From CAVRJC01 sp964505725 (lineage in GTDB: Bacteria > Actinomycetota > Acidimicrobiia > IMCC26256 > DASPTH01): 35,367 bases of DNA. The notes beneath the pieces were generated by a model, which was not told where the DNA came from, made no database searches, and was given only the letters and a program-made list of their open reading frames with translations. The number at the start of each line of letters is the position of its first letter. Position 1 is the stretch's first letter. Where the stretch lies: contig CAZDJK010000004.1 in the NCBI GenBank assembly GCA_964505725.1, positions 1 to 35,367 of the forward strand, in the 5' to 3' direction. The translations under genes were made by a program, and so were the position numbers. Shown here in pieces: positions 28,682 through 35,367 of this stretch.

Positions 28682-30224
28682 CCCCTCCGGCTCCGTAGCC
28701 TCCGCCTCCGGGTGTGAGCACGCGGATCACGTCGCCGGCTCGGAGCTCCACCGTGCACTTGTCGGGGAGGCGCCGCGCCGCGCTCTCGTCGCCGCCGGGC
28801 AACAGCCAGTTCTCGCCCGGCCGTCCCGCACCGCCGCCCGCGAGCCCCCACGGGCGGCTCGTCCGGCGCTCGGTCACGAGCGACACCGTCACCGGCGCGA
28901 GCGCCTCGAGCTCGCGGTCGATCCCGTCGCCTCCGCGGAACGCGCCGTCGCCGCCGCTCCCCTTCCTCAGGGCGTAGCGCCGGATGCGGAGCGGGAGCGC
29001 TCGTTCGAGGGCCTCGACCGGCGTGTCGCGGGTGTTGGTCATCCCGGTGTGGACGCCGTTCATGCCGTCGGCCCACGGGCGTGCGCCCTGCCCGCCCCCG
29101 ATCGTCTCGTAGTACACCCAGCCTTCGCCACCCACGAGCACGTTGTTCATGGTCCCCTGGCTCGCGGCACCGACCTGCTCCGGGCACGCCTGTGCGAGCG
29201 CGCCGAGGCACACGTCGGCCACCCGCTGGCTCACCTCCACGTTGCCGGCGCCCACGGCGACGGGTGGCAGCGCGGCGACCACGGTGCCCGCGGGTGCGAT
29301 CACGCGCACCGGCCGCATCGCACCGCCGTTGGCGGGAATGGTCGGGTCGGTGGCGGCGCGCAGCGCGAACGCCACCGCGCTGACCGTCACCGCTTCGACC
29401 GCGTTCACGTTCCCCGGCCGTTGCGCGTCGGTGTCGGTGAAGTCGAACGTTGCCGTTTCGCCCGCGATGGTGACGAGCACCTGCACCGCCGTGGGCGTCT
29501 GCTGCTCGGGCCGCGGGCCGGCGGAGTCGAGCACGTCGGCGAAGCGGTACGCGCCGTCGGGCAGCACGCGCAGCGCGGCGCGCATGCGACGTTCCCCGTA
29601 GTCGACGATCGCAGCCAGCGCCGCGGACCCGCTGCGCCCGACGACGGCGGCGAAGCGCGCCGCGCCGACCCGGTTCGCGCCACGTTGGGCGTCGATGTCG
29701 CCGCGGCGCTCGTCGGGTGCGCGTGAGCTGGCGACGATCTCCCGGAGCACGTCGGCGGTCAGCAGCCGCGGCGGGATGCGCAGCCCCTCCTCCGAGATCT
29801 CGAGGGCGTCGGGCGGCATCGAGCCCGGCGCGATGCCCCCGAGGTCGGCGTGGTGCGCCCGGTTCGCGACCCAGCCCACCAGGGCACCGTCGGCGAAGCA
29901 CGGCGTCACGAGCGTGATGTCGTTGAGGTGCGTCCCACCGGCGAACGGGTCGTTCAGCACGATCTCGTCGCCCTCGCGCACGGCGCTCCCGCGCTCGCCG
30001 ATCGCAGCTCGCACCGACGCGCCCATCGATCCGAGGTGCACCGGGATGTGCTCCGCCTGCACGAGCAGCTCGCCGTCGGCGGTGAACAGCGCGGCCGAGC
30101 AGTCGGCGCGCTCCTTGATGTTGGGGCTGTACGCGGCGCGCCGGAGCACGGCCCCCATCTCGGCCGCCACGCCGGTCAGGCGGGCCACGAGGACCGCCAG
30201 GGTCGCGGGGTCGGGCCGGTTCAC
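28668..30224 (-). CDS. hydantoinase/oxoprolinase subunit B (HyuB family)
   Basis: A 518-residue protein starting at GTG 30224, overlapping the hyuA stop (GTGA). Family motifs: AAYSPNIKERADCSAALFTA, VHLGSMGASVRAAIGERGSA, DEIVLNDPFAGGTHLNDITL, and the Gly-rich end VLTPGGGGYGAGG. With HyuA it should form an ATP-dependent amidohydrolase or carboxylase that opens hydantoins, 5-oxoproline or a related ring. The substrate cannot be told from sequence. The length is normal for the subunit. Its 3' end overlaps greA by 14 bases without a terminator between the two. Confidence 0.88.
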   Translation of the reverse strand: MNRPDPATLAVLVARLTGVAAEMGAVLRRAAYSPNIKERADCSAALFTADGELLVQAEHIPVHLGSMGASVRAAIGERGSAVREGDEIVLNDPFAGGTHLNDITLVTPCFADGALVGWVANRAHHADLGGIAPGSMPPDALEISEEGLRIPPRLLTADVLREIVASSRAPDERRGDIDAQRGANRVGAARFAAVVGRSGSAALAAIVDYGERRMRAALRVLPDGAYRFADVLDSAGPRPEQQTPTAVQVLVTIAGETATFDFTDTDAQRPGNVNAVEAVTVSAVAFALRAATDPTIPANGGAMRPVRVIAPAGTVVAALPPVAVGAGNVEVSQRVADVCLGALAQACPEQVGAASQGTMNNVLVGGEGWVYYETIGGGQGARPWADGMNGVHTGMTNTRDTPVEALERALPLRIRRYALRKGSGGDGAFRGGDGIDRELEALAPVTVSLVTERRTSRPWGLAGGGAGRPGENWLLPGGDESAARRLPDKCTVELRAGDVIRVLTPGGGGYGAGGATER

Positions 30225-32032
30225 CGTCGATCCTGCTCGAGGATCCACGCGCCGTCCGGGCCCGGCTCCGCGGCCCAGCCGTCGGCCACCCACACGGTGC
30301 AGTCGGGCTCGACCACGACGCGGGGGCCGCGGACGCGCGCCCGCGCCACTGCGGGCAGCGCCTCGATGCCGAGCGGCGCGGGGCGCGCCGCGCGCGCCCG
30401 CAGCGACACCACCTCGACCGGCGCCCCGGGCCGCGTGAAGCCGTTGCGCCGCTCGTGCTCGGCCGGGAATTCCGACGGTGTGGGCACGGTGATCTCATGG
30501 CTCTGCCCCGCGTACCGACAGTCGACGAAGGTCTCGACGGTCGGGTCGACGTCGACACCGCCGTCGGTCCCGCGTCCGACGAGATCGGCGGCTTCACGTG
30601 CGAGCTGCGCGCGGGCGCGATCGAGACCCTCGCGTGCACGCGGATGCCGCCACGTCCGCACGAGCTCGCGCGTGCGGGGCGAGGACACGAGCCCGACCGC
30701 CGAGAAGACCCCCGCGCGCGGCGGCACGAGCACGGCGCGCATGCCGAGCGCGCCCGCGACCGCGCACGCGTGGAGCGGCCCGGCGCCGCCGAACGCAACC
30801 AGCGCGAGGTCACGGGGGTCGACGCCCTGCTCGACCGTCACTGCCCGCACCGCTTGCTCCATCGCCGCGTCCACCACCGAGACCACGCCGGCCGCGTCGA
30901 TGCCTGCACGCTCGAGCGCGCGCACGGCAGCGTCGCGATCGAGGGTGCCGAGGCCGGCGAAGGCCGCGTCGGCTGCGATACGACCGAGCACGAGGTCGGC
31001 GTCGGTGACCGTCGGCTCGGTGCCGCCCCGTCCGTAGCAGACCGGTCCCGGGAGCGCCCCGGCGCTCCGCGGGCCGACCGCCAGCGCGCCGCCGGCGTCG
31101 ATGCGCGCGATCGAGCCGCCACCGGCGCCGATGGTGTGCACGCCGAGCGCGGGCAGCCGGACCGGGTAGCCGTCCACGACGAGCGCCGGCGACGGGTCGG
31201 GCACGCCGCCCCGCACGAGGCACACGTCGGTGCTCGTACCGCCCATGTCGAAGGAGACCGCGTCGGGGAACCCGCAGCTCGTCGCCAGCGACGCCGCGGC
31301 GCGCACCCCCGCCGCCGGCCCCGACAGGAGAAGCGCGGCGGGCACCTCGGAGGCCACCGTCGTCGGGACGAGCCCGCCGGCCGACGTCATCACGAGCACC
31401 TCACGCGCGAGGCGGTCGAGCTCGCGCAGGTAGGCGGCGCACACCGGGCGCAGGCCGGCGTTGACCACCGTGGTGACCATCCGCTCGTACTCGCGGAACT
31501 CCGGCGACACCGCGGAGGACACGACCACGTCGAGGCCACGCGCGGCCAGCGCCGCCGCGACCGCGCGCTCGTGGGCGTCGTCGAGGTCGGCGTGGAGCAG
31601 GCACACGGCGACGGCGTCGACTGCGGACGCGATCTCCGGCACGCGGCCGTCGTAGGGCTCGACCTCGCGGCCGTCACCTCCGAGCCGCCCGGCGACCTCC
31701 AACCTCAGCTCGCGCGGCACCAGCGGAGGCGGCCGGTCGACGTGGGGGTCGTACAGCGAGGGCCGGGTCTGCCGGGCGATCTCGATGACGTCCGCGAAGC
31801 CGCGCGTGGCGACGAGCGCCACGGTGCCGAGCGCGCGCTCGAGCAGCGCGTTGGTGGCCACGGTCGTGCCGTGCGCGAGGAGGTCGGGCGTCCCCTCGGC
31901 GATCCCGGCGCTCGCGAGCGCGTCGCGTACCGCGGTCGCCGGCTCGCCCGGCGTGGAGAGGACCTTCGCGACGTCGCCGGTGTCGGTCACCAGGTCGGTG
32001 AACGTCCCCCCGACGTCGATCCCGACCGGCAC
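30221..32032 (-). CDS. hydantoinase/oxoprolinase subunit A (HyuA family)
   Basis: A 603-residue partner of HyuB from GTG 32032. The N-terminus is the ATP-binding fold of this family (VGIDVGGTFTDLVTDTGDVA) with LLAHGTTVATNALLER. Further motifs are VSFDMGGTSTDVCLVRGGVP, HTIGAGGGSIARIDAGGALA, and LVAFGGAGPLHACAVAGALG. It is somewhat shorter than typical family members (about 680-700), with a compact C-terminal domain. It is in a cluster with hyuB and, 48 bases upstream, a winged-helix regulator reading the same way, which may control it. Confidence 0.88.
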   Translation of the reverse strand: MPVGIDVGGTFTDLVTDTGDVAKVLSTPGEPATAVRDALASAGIAEGTPDLLAHGTTVATNALLERALGTVALVATRGFADVIEIARQTRPSLYDPHVDRPPPLVPRELRLEVAGRLGGDGREVEPYDGRVPEIASAVDAVAVCLLHADLDDAHERAVAAALAARGLDVVVSSAVSPEFREYERMVTTVVNAGLRPVCAAYLRELDRLAREVLVMTSAGGLVPTTVASEVPAALLLSGPAAGVRAAASLATSCGFPDAVSFDMGGTSTDVCLVRGGVPDPSPALVVDGYPVRLPALGVHTIGAGGGSIARIDAGGALAVGPRSAGALPGPVCYGRGGTEPTVTDADLVLGRIAADAAFAGLGTLDRDAAVRALERAGIDAAGVVSVVDAAMEQAVRAVTVEQGVDPRDLALVAFGGAGPLHACAVAGALGMRAVLVPPRAGVFSAVGLVSSPRTRELVRTWRHPRAREGLDRARAQLAREAADLVGRGTDGGVDVDPTVETFVDCRYAGQSHEITVPTPSEFPAEHERRNGFTRPGAPVEVVSLRARAARPAPLGIEALPAVARARVRGPRVVVEPDCTVWVADGWAAEPGPDGAWILEQDRR

Positions 32033-32080
32033 CGGTCAAGCCTCGCACGCCGCCCTGCGCCGCAGCGAGCGAGGCAATAC

Positions 32081-32635
32081 TCAGGTGTCGGCGCGTTGGA
32101 GCACGTAGCCGCGTGCGCGCACCGTGCGCACCTCGAGCCCGAGCGACTCGATCCGCCGGCGGAGGCGGAGCATGTGCACGTCGAGCGCGTTGCGGGTGGG
32201 CGTGCCGCCGGGCCACGCCCGGCGTACGAGGGTGTCGCGCCCGACGACCGCGCCGAAGCGGTCGACCAGGGCGCCGGCCAGCGCGCGCTCGACCGGCGAG
32301 AGGGTCACCCAGCGGCCCCGGTAGCGGAGCAGACCGTCCTCGTCGACGACCGGCGCCGCGACCAGCCCGCCGGCCCGGGCCGCCAGCGTCGCCACCCGCA
32401 CCCGGAGGTCGTCCTCCCCGGCGGGGAGGCGGATCCAGTCTTCGAGCGCGTCGAACGGCTCGGGCGCCGCGAGCTCCTCGCCGACGAGCAGCAGCCGGGG
32501 CGCGCCGGCAGCGCGGAGCCGCTCCAGCCGTGGCTGCTCCTCCGGCCAGCGCACGAGCACCACGTCGACCGACACCGCGGTGACCGCCGGCGAGGCGTGG
32601 GCGCGGAGCCCGTCGGTCGGGATCACGTCGTTCAC
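32081..32635 (-). CDS. OmpR/PhoB-type winged-helix regulator with receiver-like N-terminus
   Basis: About 184 residues from GTG 32635; ATG 32665 is an alternative start. The C-terminal 95 residues form a Trans_reg_C winged helix (RGRWVTLSPVERALAGALVD to VHMLRLRRRIESLGLEVRTV and RARGYVLQ). The N-terminal part alternates strands and helices like a receiver (SVDVVLVRWPEEQPRLERLR, then LLLVGEEL), but the phospho-acceptor Asp and acidic pocket are missing. No histidine kinase is nearby. It is probably an orphan regulator that works without phosphorylation. It is divergent from the MarR gene and upstream of hyuA. Confidence 0.7.
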   Translation of the reverse strand: MNDVIPTDGLRAHASPAVTAVSVDVVLVRWPEEQPRLERLRAAGAPRLLLVGEELAAPEPFDALEDWIRLPAGEDDLRVRVATLAARAGGLVAAPVVDEDGLLRYRGRWVTLSPVERALAGALVDRFGAVVGRDTLVRRAWPGGTPTRNALDVHMLRLRRRIESLGLEVRTVRARGYVLQRADT

Positions 32636-32710
32636 GCTGGCGAACCTACGGGTGGGTTGTTTCATCCTGGTTACGGACCCATGAAGCCTGACTTGCCCCC
32701 CAACCCTTCT

Positions 32711-32742
32711 AACAGTTCGCCCATCGAACTGTTCGCTACACT
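32711..32742 (+). promoter_or_regulatory. MarR operator palindrome and promoter
   Basis: AACAGTTCG and CGAACTGTT form a perfect inverted repeat (32711-32733, five-base spacer), the size of a MarR dimer site. TACACT (32737-32742) follows as a TANNNT -10, and the MarR start GTG comes seven bases later. The bound repressor would block the -35 region, so the operon is probably autoregulated. Confidence 0.75.
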
Positions 32743-32749
32743 GCCTCCC

Positions 32750-33199
32750 GTGGACGCCACCGTCAACGGCGTGGACCAGGAGGTCCTGACCTTCACGTCG
32801 ATCAGCCGGCTCCTCGACAGGGCGCGGGGCGAGCTGACCCTGCCCCAGTACCGCCTGCTCGCGCTCATGGTCAACGGCGAGCAGCGGGCCAGCCAGCTCG
32901 CCGGTCAGCTGGAGCTGGCGAAACCGACGGTCTCCGCGACCATCGAAACGCTGGTCGAGCGCGGGCTCGTCGAACGCGCCGCAGTGGAGGGCGACCGCCG
33001 CGCGGTCCGCCTCGGTATCACGCCCGCGGGGCGCCGGGCGCTGCGCGCGGCGGAGGAGTCGATGCGCGAGCGGCTCGACAGGGTGCTGGTGCGCGTCGAG
33101 CACCCGGAGGTCGTCACCCAGGCGTTGGCGGAGCTGGCCGCGGCGCTCGAGGCGATGCGCGCCGACTGGATCGCCCGCCAGCGGGAGCTGCACCGGTGA
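32750..33199 (+). CDS. MarR-family regulator
   Basis: A 149-residue winged-helix regulator. GTG 32750 is chosen because the operator and -10 lie directly upstream, giving a leaderless mRNA; an ATG at 32681 would lie upstream of the operator. Recognition region: LAGQLELAKPTVSATIETLV and ERGLVERAAVEGDRRAVRLG, the typical wing. The rest forms the dimer helices. Its stop overlaps the ABC exporter start (GTGA), so it most likely controls that exporter in response to a ligand, probably a toxic or signalling small molecule. Confidence 0.88.
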   Translation: MDATVNGVDQEVLTFTSISRLLDRARGELTLPQYRLLALMVNGEQRASQLAGQLELAKPTVSATIETLVERGLVERAAVEGDRRAVRLGITPAGRRALRAAEESMRERLDRVLVRVEHPEVVTQALAELAAALEAMRADWIARQRELHR

Positions 33200-35367
33200 G
33201 CGACGCGGCCACGCCGACCTCCGAACGCGGCTGGGTCCGGCGGCTCTGGCCGTTCCTCGCCGCGCACAAGCGCAAGGTCCTCATCGCGTTCGGCGTCTCG
33301 ATCGGCGCCACGCTCGTCACCGCGGTCATTCCGCTGATCGAGCGCAGCATCGTCGACAACGTCATCGTGGCGAAGACCGATCCGATGGTGCCGTTGCTCA
33401 CGCTCCTCGTCGCGGTCGGCGCCGCGGGGTTCGTGTTCGGCTACGTACGCCGCTTCGTGGGTGGTCGCTACGCGCTCGACGTGCAGCACGATCTCCGCAC
33501 CTCCATCTTCGAGCGCCTCCAACGTCTCGACTTCGCGCGCCACGACGACCTCCCCACCGGTCAGCTCGTCTCGCGCGCGAGCTCCGACCTCGCGTTGGTC
33601 CAGGTGATGCTCAGCTTCCTCCCGATCGTCACCGGCAACGTGATCCTGTTCGTGGTCTCGATCGTGTTCATGCTGGCGATGTCGCCGCTGCTCACGCTGG
33701 TGGCGCTGGTGTGCGTCCCCGCGCTCCTGATCGTCACCCTCAAGCTGCGCCGCGTCATGTTCCCCGCCCAGTGGGACTCACTCCAGCACCAGGGCGAGGT
33801 CGCAGGGGTCGTCGACGAAGCCGTCACCGGCGTCCGGGTGGTGAAGGGCTTCGGCCAGGAGCAGCGCGAGCTCACGCACCTCACCGACGCGGCCGAGGAC
33901 CTCTACCGCTCGCAGGTGCGGATGGTCCGCATCCAGGCCAAGTGGTCGTCGCTGCTGCAGGCCATCCCCACCTTCGGGCAGGTCGCGGTGCTCGCGCTCG
34001 GCGGCTGGCTCGCGCTCGAAGGCCACATCACCATCGGTACGTTCCTCGCATTCTCCTCCTACCTCGTCCAGCTCACGGCCCCGGTGCGCATGTTCGCGGG
34101 CATGGTCGCGATCGCGCAGCAGGCGCGGGCGGGTGCCGAGCGCATCTTCGAGATCCTCGACTCCAACCCGATCGTCACCGAGAAGCCCGACGCGGTGCCG
34201 TTGACCGTCACCTCGGGCGAGGTCGAGCTCGACGCGGTCACCTACGGCTACCTCCGCTCCGAGCCCGTGCTGCACGACTTCACGCTGCGGGTGGCGCCGG
34301 GCGAGACGGTCGCCCTCGTCGGCGCATCGGGATCCGGGAAGTCGACCGTGAGCCTGCTGCTCCCCCGCTTCTACGACATCCAGGACGGCGCGATCCGCAT
34401 CGACGGCGTCGACATCCGCGACGTGACGCTCGATTCGCTGCGGCGCGAGGTGGGCGTCGTCTTCGAAGACGCGTTCCTGTTCTCCGACACCGTGCGCGCC
34501 AACATCGGCTACGGCCGCCCCGACGCCAGCGAGGAGGAGATCACGCGCGCGGCGGAGGTCGCGGGCGCGCACTCCTTCATCCTCTCGCTGCCCGACGGTT
34601 ATGACACCCAGGTGGGCGAGCGGGGGCTCACGCTGTCGGGTGGGCAGCGCCAACGCATCTCCATCGCGCGCGCGGTGCTCACCGATCCGCGGATCCTCGT
34701 GCTCGACGACGCGACCTCGTCGGTTGACGCCCGCACCGAGGCGCAGATCCACGACACGTTGCGCGAGATCATGTTGAACCGCACCACCGTGCTCATCGCC
34801 CACCGTCGCTCGACCCTGCGGCTCGCGTCCCGCATCGTGCTGGTCGACGACGGCGCGGTCGTCGACCAGGGCACGCACGAGGAGCTCATGGTGCGCTCGG
34901 CGAAGTACCGCATGCTGCTCGCGGGCCCCGGCGAGACCGTCGAGGGCGACGAGGCCGACGCCGACGTGGGCGAAGGCGGCGAGCCCGCGGTGGTCGGCAG
35001 CCCGCTCGTGGGCGAGATCACGCCCGAGCTCTGGCAGCGGGACGACGACACCCAGACGGCCGCATACTCGGCCTTCGCCCCCCCGCCGCGGGCGGGCGGC
35101 GGGGGTTGGGGCGGAATGGCCGCGTCGGGCGGCATGGCGGCGCCCGCCGGGGTCGGCGCGGTCGGGCCCGCGATGCGCAGCCAGATGGCGCTCGCCCCCA
35201 CACCCGAGCTGCTGGAGAGGGTCGCCGCGCTCCCGCCCGCCGACGACGACCCGAAGGTCGACGTCGAGGCCGAGTCCACCGAGCCCGCAACGGGCTTCCG
35301 TCTGCGACGCTTCCTCCGGCCGTACCGCAACCCGTTGGTCATCGGCTTCCTGCTCGTCGCGCTCGAC
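33196..35367 (+). CDS. tandem (fused) ABC exporter, partial at window end
   Basis: The open frame runs from GTG 33196 to the window end (724 codons so far). First half: a six-helix transmembrane domain (about 1-320; FGVSIGATLVTAVIPLIE, then FLPIVTGNVILFVVSIVFML) and a nucleotide-binding domain with Walker A GASGSGKST, Q-loop region VGVVFEDAFLF, signature LSGGQRQR, Walker B ILVLDDATSSVD and H-loop IAHRRS. The Asp where Glu is usual after Walker B marks a degenerate site. A Gly/Ala/Pro-rich linker follows, then a new domain starts (FRLRRFLRPYRNPLVIGFLL). The gene therefore appears to encode both halves of a heterodimer-type exporter in one protein. The substrate is unknown. It is coupled to MarR. 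Confidence 0.85.
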   Translation, partial: MSDAATPTSERGWVRRLWPFLAAHKRKVLIAFGVSIGATLVTAVIPLIERSIVDNVIVAKTDPMVPLLTLLVAVGAAGFVFGYVRRFVGGRYALDVQHDLRTSIFERLQRLDFARHDDLPTGQLVSRASSDLALVQVMLSFLPIVTGNVILFVVSIVFMLAMSPLLTLVALVCVPALLIVTLKLRRVMFPAQWDSLQHQGEVAGVVDEAVTGVRVVKGFGQEQRELTHLTDAAEDLYRSQVRMVRIQAKWSSLLQAIPTFGQVAVLALGGWLALEGHITIGTFLAFSSYLVQLTAPVRMFAGMVAIAQQARAGAERIFEILDSNPIVTEKPDAVPLTVTSGEVELDAVTYGYLRSEPVLHDFTLRVAPGETVALVGASGSGKSTVSLLLPRFYDIQDGAIRIDGVDIRDVTLDSLRREVGVVFEDAFLFSDTVRANIGYGRPDASEEEITRAAEVAGAHSFILSLPDGYDTQVGERGLTLSGGQRQRISIARAVLTDPRILVLDDATSSVDARTEAQIHDTLREIMLNRTTVLIAHRRSTLRLASRIVLVDDGAVVDQGTHEELMVRSAKYRMLLAGPGETVEGDEADADVGEGGEPAVVGSPLVGEITPELWQRDDDTQTAAYSAFAPPPRAGGGGWGGMAASGGMAAPAGVGAVGPAMRSQMALAPTPELLERVAALPPADDDPKVDVEAESTEPATGFRLRRFLRPYRNPLVIGFLLVALD

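Noticed and set aside
30455..33199. A 914-codon rightward open frame opposite hyuA/hyuB
   Set aside because: Only its last 149 codons (MarR) read like protein. The rest is the low-complexity antisense frame typical of GC-rich DNA and includes the operator.

Overview
The window is high-GC bacterial DNA and most likely comes from an actinobacterium, plausibly an uncultured Acidimicrobiia-like lineage. This is an inference from GC-rich coding, many GTG/TTG starts, TANNNT promoters placed for leaderless mRNAs, a coenzyme F420 gene (cofC/fbiD), an HU gene beside a KAPAKR-repeat basic protein, and the order leuB-ilvE-cimA-gltX. No rRNA or species marker is present.

Region 1 (about 1-14588) is an accessory island. 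From left to right it holds an IS3-type fragment, a 5'-truncated tyrosine recombinase beside a tandem mosaic of broken IS110-family transposase genes, a translationally coupled arylsulfotransferase/sulfatase pair, a decayed IS481-like transposase, and an IS481 copy (7397-8441) with CTAG ends and a frameshifted transposase. A compact integrative element of about 6 kb follows (8551-14584). Its leftward operon encodes an excisionase, a J-domain/zinc-finger protein, a small protein, a DUF3987-like ATPase and two more small proteins. Its rightward operon encodes an XRE regulator, a TopoVI-A/Toprim-like protein and a phage-type integrase. The integrase stop codon lies only a few bases from the next chromosomal gene.

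Region 2 (14595-21100) looks chromosomal: a GH38 alpha-mannosidase, a convergent glycosidase-like protein of unknown role, gpsA, divergent cofC/fbiD, a strong bidirectional terminator, then a lysine-rich KAPAKR-repeat protein and HU. The last two look like the two halves of a mycobacterial HupB encoded separately.

Region 3 (21525-27378, leftward) is one long operon: leader peptide, leuB, ilvE, cimA, a 177-residue unknown protein, gltX, tRNA-Gln(CTG), tRNA-Glu(CTC). It combines the citramalate route to isoleucine with glutamyl-tRNA synthesis. A 20-residue leader peptide ending in Val-Ile-Val-Ile-Pro, followed by two hairpins and a T-tract, lies just before leuB and has the form of a transcription attenuator. 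I consider this the best candidate for an undescribed regulatory element here.

Region 4 (27474-35367) holds a membrane-anchored YceI protein and greA (rightward), a leftward set of a receiver-like/winged-helix regulator with hyuA and hyuB, and a rightward MarR regulator with a perfect operator palindrome. MarR is translationally coupled to a fused (tandem) ABC exporter that runs off the end of the window.
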